DNA of 64,000 bases from assembly GCF_000813985.1 (NCBI RefSeq), contig NZ_JWLJ01000005.1, forward strand, positions 1-64,000, read 5' to 3'. This document shows positions 1-9,161 of the stretch, piece after piece (the stretch's first letter is position 1; every line of letters starts with the position of its first letter). The position numbers and the translations under genes are program-made. Source of the DNA: Ruegeria sp. ANG-R (GTDB lineage Bacteria; Pseudomonadota; Alphaproteobacteria; Rhodobacterales; Rhodobacteraceae). The notes below the pieces were generated by a model. The model was given only the letters and a program-made list of their open reading frames with translations. It was not told the DNA's origin and ran no database searches.

Positions 1-2522
1 GGCGGAGGGGGTGGCGGCGCTGCTGCTGAAAACAGGGGTAAATCGTCGATCAGCGCCTTTTGTTTTCCACCCTCGCGTTCTGTTTTTTCCAGTTGGTCCA
101 ATACGATACGGGCGCGATCAACAACTGAAGGGGGAAGGCCAGCCAGTTGAGCGACCTGCACGCCATAGGATCGGTCGGCGGCGCCCTTGTGAACCTCGTG
201 CAGAAAGATGACCTCGCCGTCCCACTCTTTGACCGCGACGGTTGCGTTTTCTACGCCATCCAGATTCCCGGCAAGTGCCGTCAGTTCGTGGTAATGGGTG
301 GCAAACAATGCGCGGCATTGGTTGGCAGCATGGAGGTGCTCCAGCGTTGCCCAGGCGATGGACAACCCGTCATAGGTGGCGGTGCCTCGGCCGATTTCGT
401 CCAGAATAACAAGCGCATGGTCGTCCGCCTGATTCAGAATGGCGGCGGTTTCAACCATCTCGACCATGAAGGTCGAGCGGCCCCGCGCCAGATCGTCTGA
501 TGCGCCGACGCGGCTGAATAATTGGCTGACGATGCCGACATGCGCTTGTTCCGCCGGAACATAGCTGCCCATTTGTGCAAGCAAGGCGATCAGCGCATTT
601 TGACGCAGGAAGGTCGATTTACCGGCCATATTGGGGCCCGTAAGCAGCCAGATGGCCGCGCCCGTTTCGGCGCTCAGATCGCAGTCATTTGCGATGAATG
701 CCTCCCCGTTTTGTTGGCGCAGCGCGTGTTCCACCACTGGATGGCGCCCCCCCAGAATGTCAAACGCGCGCGATCCGTCCACTTTCGGGCGGCACCAGCT
801 TTCACCCCGTGCCAGATCCGCCAGTGCGGCTGTCAAATCCAGTTCTGCCAGCCCACGGGCGGCTTGGTTCAGCCGTGCAGCCAGATCCAAAATAGCGCTC
901 GAAAGCCTTTGATAGAGCCGCTTCTCGATCTCCAGTGCCAGATTTCCCGCGTTCAGGATGCGGGTTTCGATCTCGCTGAGTTCGACGGTCGTGAACCGCA
1001 CCTGATTGGCGGTGGTCTGGCGGTGGATATAGGTCTCGCTAAATGGCGGGTTCAGCATCTTTTCGGCATGGGTGGCCGTGGTTTCGATAAAATAGCCCAG
1101 CACATTGTTGTGCTTGATTTTCAACGACGAGATGCCGGTGTGCTCCGCGTATTTCTGCTGAAAGCCTGCAATCACTGATCGGCCTTCGTCCCGCAGGGTA
1201 CGCGCTTCGTCCAGTTCGGGGTCGAAACCGGGGGCGATGAAACCTCCGTCGCGCGCCAGCAAGGGGGGGTCGGCGACCAGCGCCTCATCCAGCAGGGTCA
1301 GAAGATCGTCAAACCCGATGAGATTCTGGATGGCGGTCGCCAGCAGAACAGGAAGGTCCTGGGTGACGCAAAGCCCGGCTATTGTCGCCGCCTGAGTCAG
1401 CCCGTTGCGTATAGACGCAAGATCACGAGGACCGCCCCGGTCTAGCGAAAGACGAGACAAGGCGCGGTCCAGATCGGGGGTTTTACGCAGGGCCTCACGC
1501 AGGTCCGAGTTGATCAGGCTGTCCTCGACGGCGAAAGAAACGGCATCCAGCCGGTCGTGAATCACATCCAGATTGCGCGACGGGCTGGAAAGGCGTTGTT
1601 CCAACAGCCGCGCGCCGCCCGGCGTAACGGTGCGATCGACCACCGACAGCAGCGACCCGGCACGACCACCGGACAAAGATCGGGTGAGTTCCAGATTGCG
1701 CCGCGTGGCGGCGTCGATCTGAACCACACGATCCTCGGATTCCTTCAACGGGGTTTGCAGTAGGGGTAGTTTGCCCTTCTGGGTGATATCCAGATAATCG
1801 ATCAAAGCGCCCATGGCAGACACTTCGGCGCGTCCGAAATTGCCGAAGGCATCCAGCGCACCAACGTGAAACAGGCCACAGATACGTTTTTCCGCCGCTG
1901 TACTGTCAAAACTGGCCCGCCCGACCGGCGTAAGCGAGATGCCAAGATCCATGACCGGTTCGTGCAGCTTTTCCTCGGACCCGTCGGCCACGATCAGCTC
2001 GGAGGGGGCCAGCCGTGCAAGCTCGGGGCTCAGTCGCACTGAGGTCAGCGGCATCACGTGAAACGCCCCGGTTGAAATATCGGCCCAGGCCAACGCGGCT
2101 TCGTCCCGCACCTCGGCATAGGCGGCCAGAAAGTTATGTCGCCGCGCCTCGAGCAAAGCATCTTCGGTGAGCGTGCCGGGTGTCACCAACCGAACAACAT
2201 CGCGCTTTACGACTGATTTAGAGCCTCTTTTCTTGGCTTCTGCCGGGCTTTCCATCTGTTCACAGACCGCGACGCGGAAACCCTTGCGGATTAGGGTCAG
2301 TAGGTAACCCTCGGCCGAATGGACGGGCACGCCGCACATCGGAATATCTTCGCCGTTATGTTTGCCGCGTTTGGTCAGGGCGATGTCCAGCGCCTCGGCG
2401 GCGTTCACCGCATCCTCGAAGAACATTTCGTAGAAATCGCCCATGCGATAAAACAGCAGGGCGTCTGCATGAGCCTCTTTGATCTCAAGGTACTGCGCCA
2501 TCATCGGCGTGACTGTGGACAA
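1..2522 (-). CDS. mutS: DNA mismatch repair protein MutS (3' end cut by window edge)
   Basis: MutS recognises mismatches and small loops and starts methyl-directed repair. 840 codons lie in the window; the C-terminal tail runs off the left edge. The N-terminus shows the mismatch-binding domain (LFYRMGDFYEMF, with the F-x-E wedge). The ATPase shows Walker A LTGPNMAGKS near residue 630 and Walker B VILDEIGRGT near residue 705. Start choice: a TTG at 2520-2522 gives MSTVTPMMAQY and has a purine-rich Shine-Dalgarno (AGAAGGGGG, 2530-2538 on the minus strand) about 8 bases upstream. The first ATG (2504) lies about 25 bases from that site. The TTG start is therefore preferred, by inference. Divergent from maeB across about 125 bases. 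Confidence 0.95.
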   Translation of the reverse strand, partial: MSTVTPMMAQYLEIKEAHADALLFYRMGDFYEMFFEDAVNAAEALDIALTKRGKHNGEDIPMCGVPVHSAEGYLLTLIRKGFRVAVCEQMESPAEAKKRGSKSVVKRDVVRLVTPGTLTEDALLEARRHNFLAAYAEVRDEAALAWADISTGAFHVMPLTSVRLSPELARLAPSELIVADGSEEKLHEPVMDLGISLTPVGRASFDSTAAEKRICGLFHVGALDAFGNFGRAEVSAMGALIDYLDITQKGKLPLLQTPLKESEDRVVQIDAATRRNLELTRSLSGGRAGSLLSVVDRTVTPGGARLLEQRLSSPSRNLDVIHDRLDAVSFAVEDSLINSDLREALRKTPDLDRALSRLSLDRGGPRDLASIRNGLTQAATIAGLCVTQDLPVLLATAIQNLIGFDDLLTLLDEALVADPPLLARDGGFIAPGFDPELDEARTLRDEGRSVIAGFQQKYAEHTGISSLKIKHNNVLGYFIETTATHAEKMLNPPFSETYIHRQTTANQVRFTTVELSEIETRILNAGNLALEIEKRLYQRLSSAILDLAARLNQAARGLAELDLTAALADLARGESWCRPKVDGSRAFDILGGRHPVVEHALRQQNGEAFIANDCDLSAETGAAIWLLTGPNMAGKSTFLRQNALIALLAQMGSYVPAEQAHVGIVSQLFSRVGASDDLARGRSTFMVEMVETAAILNQADDHALVILDEIGRGTATYDGLSIAWATLEHLHAANQCRALFATHYHELTALAGNLDGVENATVAVKEWDGEVIFLHEVHKGAADRSYGVQVAQLAGLPPSVVDRARIVLDQLEKTEREGGKQKALIDDLPLFSAAAPPPPP

Positions 2523-2646
2523 AACCGGCCCCCTTCTGGCGTATTCCGGTCGCGACCTTACAAACCCGGCCTTGGCTGCGAAAGGCGAAAAGTATTCCCG
2601 TTGAGGCGCGGCCCTGCCTGCGCTATGAGGCAAAAGCCCCGAAGTC

Positions 2647-4920
2647 ATGGAAACGACCGTTAAGATGCCCAAAGCGAAGATCACCAAAGAAGAGGCGCTG
2701 GCCTTTCACCTCGACCCGACCCCCGGCAAGTGGGAGGTGCAGGCCACCGTTCCCATGACGACGCAGCGCGATCTGTCGCTAGCCTACAGCCCCGGCGTGG
2801 CGGTTCCATGTGAAGCAATCGCCGAAGCGCCCGAGACGGCCTATGACTATACCAACAAGGGCAATCTGGTTGCCGTGATCTCGAACGGCACCGCCGTTCT
2901 GGGCCTTGGGAATCTCGGCGCGCTGGGCTCAAAACCGGTGATGGAGGGGAAATCCGTCCTGTTCAAACGCTTCGCTGACGTGAACTCGATCGATATCGAA
3001 CTGGATACCGAAGACCCGGATGAGTTCTGCCGCGCGGTGCGTCTAATGGGCCCGACCTTTGGCGGTATCAATCTGGAAGATATCAAAGCGCCCGAGTGTT
3101 TCATCATCGAACAGCGCCTGAAGGAAGAGATGGATATCCCGGTCTTCCACGATGACCAACACGGAACAGCCGTGATCTGCGCGGCGGGCTTGCTGAACGC
3201 GCTGCACATCTCAGGCAAAAAGATCGAAGATGTGAAAATTGTCCTGAATGGTGCGGGTGCTGCTGGGATTGCCTGCATCGAACTGCTCAAGGCAATGGGT
3301 GCGCGGCACGAGAATTGCATCGTCTGTGACACCAAAGGCGTGATCTACCAAGGCCGGACCGAGGGCATGAACCAGTGGAAATCAGCCCACGCGATCACCA
3401 CCGATCTGCGCACGCTGGAAGATGCCATGAAGGGTGCGGATGTGTTCCTGGGTGTGTCCGTCAAAGGGGCAGTGACGCAGGATATGGTGGCCAGCATGGC
3501 GGATAACCCGGTGATTTTCGCGATGGCGAACCCCGACCCCGAGATTACGCCAGAAGAGGCGCACGAGGTGCGCGTGGACGCCATCGTTGCCACGGGCCGC
3601 AGCGACTATCCGAACCAGGTGAATAACGTTCTGGGCTTCCCGTACCTGTTCCGCGGTGCGCTGGACATCCACGCGCGGGCTATCAATGACGAGATGAAAA
3701 TCGCTTGCGCCCACGCTCTGGCACGGTTGGCGCGTGAAGATGTTCCGGATGAAGTCGCCATGGCCTATGGCAAGTCGCTGACCTTCGGTCGCGATTACAT
3801 CATCCCGACGCCTTTTGATCCGCGCCTGATTCACCGCATTCCACCTGCGGTTGCCAAGGCCGGCATGGATACTGGCGCGGCGCGACGTCCGATTATTGAT
3901 ATGGACGCCTATGAGCTGAGCCTGAAATCGCGCATGGACCCGACGGCCAGCATCCTGCGCGGCCTGAACGCACGCGCCCGTGCGGCGCAAAGCCGGATGA
4001 TCTTTGCCGAGGGCGACGATCCGCGCGTCTTGCGCGCCGCCGTCATGTATCAACGCTCGGGCTTCGGCAAGGCGCTGGTCGTCGGTCGACCGGATGACGT
4101 CAAAGAAAAGCTTGAGGCGGCCGGCTTGGGTGATGCTGTGCGAGAGCTTGAAGTGGTGAACGCCGCCAACACTACGCATCTCGATACTTATAAGGACTTC
4201 CTGTATCAGCGCCTGCAACGCAAGGGGTTCGACCGCAAAGACATCCACCGCCTCGCAGCACGTGACCGACATGTATTTTCGTCTCTAATGCTGGCGCATG
4301 GACATGCTGACGGTCTGGTTTCCGGCGCGACGCGAAAGTCTGCACATGTGCTGGACCGGATCAACCATGTGTTTGATGCAGACGCCACGCATGGCGCGGC
4401 GGGTGTCACCGCCTTGCTACATAAAGGGCGGATTGTTCTGATCGGCGATACGCTGGTTCACGAATGGCCGGACGAGAACGATCTGGCCAATATTGCCGAA
4501 CGGTCCGCTGCTGTTGCACGCCACATGGGGCTGGAACCCAGAGTTGCGTTTGTCAGTTTCTCGACCTTTGGCTATCCGGTGTCAGAACGGGCCGAGAAGA
4601 TGCACGTCGCCCCAACTGTTCTTGACGCGCGTGGCGTCGATTTCGAATACGAAGGGGAAATGACGGTTGATGTGGCTCTGAACGTGGATCAGCAAGAAGC
4701 TTATCCGTTTCAACGCCTGACCGGACCAGCTAACATCCTGATTGTCCCCGCACGGCACTCCGCCTCGATCTCGACCAAACTGATGCAGGAAATGGGTGGA
4801 GCCACCGTGATCGGCCCGATCCTGTCTGGCGTCGACAAGCCGATCCAGATCTGTTCGACGGTCTCAACCGCGAATGACATTCTGAACATGGCCATTCTGG
4901 CCTCCTGCGATATCGGGTAA
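2647..4920 (+). CDS. maeB: NADP-dependent malic enzyme with C-terminal phosphotransacetylase-like domain
   Basis: Oxidatively decarboxylates malate to pyruvate, making NADPH. The 757 residues match the length of the MaeB class. The malic-enzyme N-terminal domain (about 1-165) includes YSPGVAVPCEAI and HDDQHGTAVICAAG. A Rossmann NAD(P) domain (about 170-410) has VLNGAGAAGIACIELL. A phosphotransacetylase-like domain (about 440-757) is thought to be regulatory, not catalytic, in this family. A second in-frame ATG at 2665 (MPKAKITKEEAL) is an equally plausible start, and neither has a clear ribosome site. Followed after 3 bases by the PfkB kinase gene, so the two are probably co-transcribed. Confidence 0.95.
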   Translation: METTVKMPKAKITKEEALAFHLDPTPGKWEVQATVPMTTQRDLSLAYSPGVAVPCEAIAEAPETAYDYTNKGNLVAVISNGTAVLGLGNLGALGSKPVMEGKSVLFKRFADVNSIDIELDTEDPDEFCRAVRLMGPTFGGINLEDIKAPECFIIEQRLKEEMDIPVFHDDQHGTAVICAAGLLNALHISGKKIEDVKIVLNGAGAAGIACIELLKAMGARHENCIVCDTKGVIYQGRTEGMNQWKSAHAITTDLRTLEDAMKGADVFLGVSVKGAVTQDMVASMADNPVIFAMANPDPEITPEEAHEVRVDAIVATGRSDYPNQVNNVLGFPYLFRGALDIHARAINDEMKIACAHALARLAREDVPDEVAMAYGKSLTFGRDYIIPTPFDPRLIHRIPPAVAKAGMDTGAARRPIIDMDAYELSLKSRMDPTASILRGLNARARAAQSRMIFAEGDDPRVLRAAVMYQRSGFGKALVVGRPDDVKEKLEAAGLGDAVRELEVVNAANTTHLDTYKDFLYQRLQRKGFDRKDIHRLAARDRHVFSSLMLAHGHADGLVSGATRKSAHVLDRINHVFDADATHGAAGVTALLHKGRIVLIGDTLVHEWPDENDLANIAERSAAVARHMGLEPRVAFVSFSTFGYPVSERAEKMHVAPTVLDARGVDFEYEGEMTVDVALNVDQQEAYPFQRLTGPANILIVPARHSASISTKLMQEMGGATVIGPILSGVDKPIQICSTVSTANDILNMAILASCDIG

Positions 4921-4923
4921 ACC

Positions 4924-5796
4924 ATGACGATCTGGAACCTTGGCTCGATCAACGCGGATATGGTCTATGCCATGCCGCATCTGCCCGAAGCGGGTGAAAC
5001 TCTTGCAGCCAGCGGGCTGCAGAGGTTTCTGGGCGGCAAAGGCGCGAACATGTCGGTGGCGGCGGCCCGCGCAGGGTCACGGGTGTCGCATATTGGCGCG
5101 GTCGGGTCAGATGGTCGCTGGGCGCGGGACAGGCTGACTGAATATGGCGTCGATACGCGGCATATTGCCGAGGTCGATGTGCCAACCGGTCACGCAATTA
5201 TCGCTGTAGATGCGCAGGGCGAAAACCTGATCGTTTTGTTTCAGGGCGCAAATCATGCCATTTCGGACGATCAGCTGGGGCAGGCTTTGTCCTCGGCGGC
5301 GTCCGGCGATCTGCTCGTCATGCAGAACGAGACCAATGCGCAGCTCGAGGCGGCCAAGCTGGGCCGTGAAATGGGACTGACCGTCTGTTATGCGGCAGCC
5401 CCGTTTCAGGCCGAGGCGGTTCAGGCGGTCCTGCCCTATCTGGATTTCCTGATCCTCAACGAGATCGAGGCCGAGCAACTGCAGCAGGCCACGGGCCTGG
5501 CTCCGTCAGACCTGCCTGTTGAACATGTTATCGTAACCTTTGGCTCCAAAGGTGCACGCTACTATCATCAAGGCAGTGAGCCGCAGGCGTTTCAGGCCCA
5601 TAAGGTCGATGCGGTCGATACCACCGGGGCAGGCGACACCTTCACCGGGTATGTTCTGGCGGGCATGGACCGGGGAATGCCAATGGCGCAGGCGATTGCC
5701 CAGGCAAACCGTGCCGCGGCGCTGATGGTCACGCGGCACGGGACGGCTGATGTCATTCCCGACCTGAAAGAAGTGCGCGACGCGCAGCTCAATTAA
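4924..5796 (+). CDS. PfkB-family carbohydrate kinase (ribokinase-like)
   Basis: ATP-dependent sugar or nucleoside kinase of the ribokinase fold, 290 residues. The N-terminal glycine-rich signature FLGGKGANMSVAAARAG (near residues 37-53) and C-terminal signature DTTGAGDTFTGYVLAG (near 234-249, with the catalytic Asp of GAGD) are both intact. The substrate cannot be read from sequence; ribokinase is the closest common label. Starts 3 bases after maeB, so probably the distal gene of that operon. Its TAA stop sits inside a palindromic TTAA that also supplies the stop of the convergent msrA. Confidence 0.9.
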   Translation: MTIWNLGSINADMVYAMPHLPEAGETLAASGLQRFLGGKGANMSVAAARAGSRVSHIGAVGSDGRWARDRLTEYGVDTRHIAEVDVPTGHAIIAVDAQGENLIVLFQGANHAISDDQLGQALSSAASGDLLVMQNETNAQLEAAKLGREMGLTVCYAAAPFQAEAVQAVLPYLDFLILNEIEAEQLQQATGLAPSDLPVEHVIVTFGSKGARYYHQGSEPQAFQAHKVDAVDTTGAGDTFTGYVLAGMDRGMPMAQAIAQANRAAALMVTRHGTADVIPDLKEVRDAQLN

Positions 5797-6464
5797 GAAC
5801 CTGCAAAGAGCGCCTCGTTCCCCCACAACTGCTTGACGCGCGCATCGCGACCGCAGGCTTTGCGGTAGGCTTTATAGGCGTTCTTCTGGCGTTTGGGTCC
5901 AAACCGGGTCAGGACCAGCTTGTCGCCTTTGTAGTAATCCTGATGATAGGCTTCCGCAGGGTAAAAGGTTCCGGCTTGCAGGATCGGTGTGACCACCGTT
6001 TGACCCAACGCGTTTTGTGCGCTGGTCTTGGCCTGCTGCGCCAACGCCTTTTCCCGTGTGTTAGAGACGAATATGGCGGTTCGATAGCTCTCACCCCGAT
6101 CACAGAACTGGCCGCCCGCGTCAGTTGGGTCGACCGAACGGAAGAACATGCTCAGCAAGGTTTCACGGGAAACGCGAGCGGGATCGAAGGTGATCTGGAC
6201 CGCCTCGTAATGCCCGGTTCCGCCTTTTGAGACCTGATCGTAAGTCGGGCTTTCGGTTTTGCCGCCGGTATAGCCCGAGACAGCGCCGACCACGCCGGGA
6301 ACGGATTCGAAATCGGATTCGACGCACCAGAAACAGCCACCTGCAACCGTCAGCGTTTCAGTTCCGGCGGCGGGTACTGGCAGAGCGCGCAACATTGCGG
6401 CCAGCAAGATCAGTACAAACAGCAGAGAAGGTTTCAGGCAATCAAGGTAAGTGGTCCGGGGCAT
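5793..6464 (-). CDS. msrA: Peptide-methionine (S)-S-oxide reductase with N-terminal export signal
   Basis: Reduces the S epimer of methionine sulfoxide, repairing oxidised proteins. The catalytic motif GCFWC is present (TVAGGCFWCVESDF, near residues 40-54), followed by VSGYTGG and, later, YHQDYY. The first 33 residues contain a hydrophobic run (SLLFVLILLAAMLRAL) ending in VPAAG, so the protein is probably exported or membrane-anchored, unlike cytosolic MsrA of about 175-210 residues. 223 residues in total. Convergent with the PfkB kinase gene, with 4 shared bases. Confidence 0.93.
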   Translation of the reverse strand: MPRTTYLDCLKPSLLFVLILLAAMLRALPVPAAGTETLTVAGGCFWCVESDFESVPGVVGAVSGYTGGKTESPTYDQVSKGGTGHYEAVQITFDPARVSRETLLSMFFRSVDPTDAGGQFCDRGESYRTAIFVSNTREKALAQQAKTSAQNALGQTVVTPILQAGTFYPAEAYHQDYYKGDKLVLTRFGPKRQKNAYKAYRKACGRDARVKQLWGNEALFAGS

Positions 6465-6555
6465 GGCAGGTCTCCTTCCGAAACCAAGCTGCCTGCAGTT
6501 TCGTGCGCTTGCAATGCGCTGACATGATTTGTCACGCGCTGGTGACGCGAGTTTA

Positions 6556-6837
6556 TCAGCCCAGCAACTGGCCCAGCTTCATCGCAACACCCATGTTGCC
6601 CGAGATCTTCAGCTTACCCAGCGCGACCCCGGTCATCGGGTTCAGCTTGCCGGTCAGAAGCTTGGAGAGGTTCTCGCGCGAGATGCGGATGGTGCAATCG
6701 GTCTCGCGGTCTTCAGTCGAGGCGGTATTGTCCGCCAGAACGATCACGCCCTCGTCGCCACAATCAAATTTGAGCGATCCGTCAAAGCTCTTGCCGTTCA
6801 GTCCTTTCTGAATTCCGTCGGCGATGTCCTGCAGCAT
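6556..6837 (-). CDS. SCP2 sterol-binding domain protein
   Basis: Small (93 residues) single-domain protein of the sterol carrier protein 2 family, which forms a hydrophobic lipid-binding tunnel; the physiological ligand in bacteria is unknown. The family hallmark is the C-terminal stretch KLNPMTGVALGKLKISGNMG with a preceding D-C-T-I-R-I-S strand. The start at 6837 (MLQDIADGIQKGL) is chosen because AGAAGGA lies 6-8 bases upstream; the open frame continues to 6915 without family similarity. It lies downstream of argG but behind that gene's terminator, so it probably has its own promoter. Confidence 0.9.
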   Translation of the reverse strand: MLQDIADGIQKGLNGKSFDGSLKFDCGDEGVIVLADNTASTEDRETDCTIRISRENLSKLLTGKLNPMTGVALGKLKISGNMGVAMKLGQLLG

Positions 6838-6919
6838 GATCCATCCTTCTCTGATTGACGTATGCGTAAAGACAAACGCCTGACCCGAGCAAGCCTGACC
6901 CCACGGGAACCGCACAAAG

Positions 6920-6949
6920 AAAAACCCCGGTGCATGATGTACACCGGGG
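6920..6949 (-). terminator. Rho-independent terminator of argG
   Basis: Perfect 8-bp stem CCCCGGTG (6925-6932) / CACCGGGG (6942-6949) with a 9-base loop. On the minus strand it is followed by a T run (6920-6924), just past the argG stop. A T6 run at 6953-6958 means the hairpin could also work on the plus strand. Confidence 0.85.
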
Positions 6950-6971
6950 CCATTTTTTGGGTTCTGAATGC

Positions 6972-8198
6972 TTATTTGCTCAGCCGCTTATCGCGTGCGG
7001 CCAAGAGCTTCAGGCGCAGCGCGTTCAGCTGAATGAAGCCCGCAGCGTCTTTCTGATCGTATGCTCCTGCGTCTTCCTCAAAGGTCACGTGCGCCTCGGA
7101 ATACAGCGAGTGATCGGACCAGCGGCCCACAGTGGAGGCCAGACCTTTATACAGTTTCACACGCACGGTGCCGGTGACATGTTCCTGAGATTTGTCGATG
7201 GCGGCCTGCAGCATCTCGCGTTCGGGCGAGTACCAGAAGCCGTTATAGATAAGCTCGGCATATTGCGGCATCAGCTGGTCTTTCAGATGCATCGCGCCCC
7301 GGTCCATGGTGATGGATTCGATGCCACGATGCGCTTCCAGCAATATCGTGCCGCCCGGTGTTTCGTAGATACCGCGCGATTTCATACCCACGAAGCGGCC
7401 TTCGACCAGGTCGAGACGGCCTATGCCGTGCTTGCCACCATATTCGTTCAGCTTGGTCAGGATGGTCGCGGGGCTCATCGCCTCGCCATTGATGCTGACC
7501 GCGTCGCCTTTTTCAAAACCGATCTCAATGAATTCCGGCTCGTTCGGCGCATCCTCAGGGTGGACGGTGCGCTGATAGACATAATCGGGCGCCATATCGG
7601 CGGGGTCTTCAAGAACCTTGCCCTCGGATGAGGTGTGCAGCAGGTTGGCATCTACCGAGAAGGGCGCCTCACCGCGTTTATCCTTGGCAATCGGAATTTG
7701 GTTCGCTTCGGCAAATTCCAGCAGACGGGTGCGGCTGGTCAGGTCCCACTCGCGCCATGGAGCAATGACCTTGATGTCGGGGTTCAGCGCATAAGCGGCC
7801 AGTTCAAAGCGGACCTGATCGTTGCCCTTGCCGGTCGCGCCATGGGCGACGGCATCAGCGCCGGTCGCTTCAGCAATCTCAACCAGACGTTTCGAGATCA
7901 GCGGACGCGCAATTGACGTACCCAGCAGGTATAGACCTTCATACTGCGCATTGGCGCGGAACATCGGGAAAACGAAATCGCGGACGAATTCCTCGCGGAT
8001 GTCCTCGATATAGATGTTTTCGGGCTTGATCCCCAGCAACTCGGCTTTTTGACGGGCAGGCTCAAGCTCCTCGCCCTGACCCAGATCGGCGGTGAAGGTC
8101 ACAACCTCACAGCCATACTCGGTCTGCAGCCATTTCAGAATGATCGAGGTATCAAGGCCACCGGAATAGGCCAGAACAACTTTCTTGGGCGCGGACAT
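6972..8198 (-). CDS. argG: Argininosuccinate synthase
   Basis: Joins citrulline and aspartate with ATP hydrolysis to AMP, the penultimate step of arginine synthesis. 408 residues, the usual length. The N-terminal PP-loop [15 protein letters not shown] (residues 9-23) binds ATP. Other conserved blocks are [31 protein letters not shown] and [17 protein letters not shown]. Monocistronic by layout: a clear terminator follows and a divergent membrane-protein gene starts about 140 bases upstream. Confidence 0.97.
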   Translation of the reverse strand: MSAPKKVVLAYSGGLDTSIILKWLQTEYGCEVVTFTADLGQGEELEPARQKAELLGIKPENIYIEDIREEFVRDFVFPMFRANAQYEGLYLLGTSIARPLISKRLVEIAEATGADAVAHGATGKGNDQVRFELAAYALNPDIKVIAPWREWDLTSRTRLLEFAEANQIPIAKDKRGEAPFSVDANLLHTSSEGKVLEDPADMAPDYVYQRTVHPEDAPNEPEFIEIGFEKGDAVSINGEAMSPATILTKLNEYGGKHGIGRLDLVEGRFVGMKSRGIYETPGGTILLEAHRGIESITMDRGAMHLKDQLMPQYAELIYNGFWYSPEREMLQAAIDKSQEHVTGTVRVKLYKGLASTVGRWSDHSLYSEAHVTFEEDAGAYDQKDAAGFIQLNALRLKLLAARDKRLSK

Positions 8199-8337
8199 CT
8201 GACTTCCCTTTATGCGTAGAACGACTGGCCCCTAGCGGGTTTTGCACGCGGGGGCAAGCTGTGTGGATTGACGCAGGCAGGGATTTGAGGTGAAACGGGC
8301 GGATAGAGAACAAGGATTGGTTGAGAGGGCGGGTTTC

Positions 8338-9105
8338 ATGCTGGGGCTGGAGATATTCGTACATTCGGTGAAGATGGTTCTCAGGAACCTGACGCAGGCG
8401 TTGCAGATTTCCGTCGTACCCGCGCTGATTGGCGGTCTGCTGGTCGTTGGGCTGTTCTTTATGTTCGGGATTCCGCTCGAGGGGATCAGCAACGTCCCGG
8501 CCGAAAGTTCGGGGGCTGTCTCGTCCGGGTCTATTGCAATGTTTATCTTTTGTGCGATGACAGTTTTGCTGATCATAGCATTCTGGATCATCGTGTCATG
8601 GCACCGATTTGTTTTGCTTGAAGAGTATCCAAGCGGTGTTGTGCCCGAATTCAGGGTCGACCGGATTCTGGCCTATTTCGGCCGGATATTGCTGTTTGTA
8701 TTATTGGGTGTGATCATACTTCTTCCGGTGTCGTTTGTGATTGGAGCTGTTGCTGGCGCTTCAGCGCTTCTCGGCATTTTCATATGGCTGGGACTGGTGG
8801 TGCTTTTGAGCGTCGGATTCTACCGGCTATCCCCGATTTTGCCCGGAGCCGCCATCGGCAAACCGCTTACTTTCTCTCAGGCATGGGCGGCAACATCCGG
8901 AGGGAGCGGCGCAATTGTAGTGTTGGTCGTTTTATCAGCGTTGTTCCAGCTTCTGATCCAGTTTCTTGCCGGGATGTTTGTCGTCATTCCTGTGGTCGGG
9001 CCCGTTTTGGTGATATTTGCGGGAATGTTGATCCTGCCGCTTATCAATGTCAGCATCCTGACGACGATCTATGGTGTGTTCATCGAAAAGCGCGAACTCA
9101 GCTAA
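8338..9105 (+). CDS. Multi-pass inner-membrane protein of unknown function
   Basis: 255 residues with about six hydrophobic segments (near 25-45, 75-100, 122-148, 150-175, 198-225 and 226-248) and a short charged C-terminus (IEKRELS). No catalytic motif is visible. The start at ATG 8338 (MLGLEIFVHSVKMVL) has GAGGG about 8 bases upstream; the frame is open to 8290. From memory, similar uncharacterised proteins occur in Roseobacter genomes, but I cannot name a domain family. It precedes ilvA by 56 bases and could be co-transcribed with it. Confidence 0.75.
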   Translation: MLGLEIFVHSVKMVLRNLTQALQISVVPALIGGLLVVGLFFMFGIPLEGISNVPAESSGAVSSGSIAMFIFCAMTVLLIIAFWIIVSWHRFVLLEEYPSGVVPEFRVDRILAYFGRILLFVLLGVIILLPVSFVIGAVAGASALLGIFIWLGLVVLLSVGFYRLSPILPGAAIGKPLTFSQAWAATSGGSGAIVVLVVLSALFQLLIQFLAGMFVVIPVVGPVLVIFAGMLILPLINVSILTTIYGVFIEKRELS

Positions 9106-9161
9106 TCCCGTACACATATGTATTCCTTGCTCTTTTGATCAGGATAAGTCACGACGGGCAC

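Noticed and set aside
8784..9161. A long in-frame N-terminal extension of ilvA.
   Set aside because: It runs through the preceding membrane-protein gene in another frame; threonine dehydratase similarity begins at ATG 9162.
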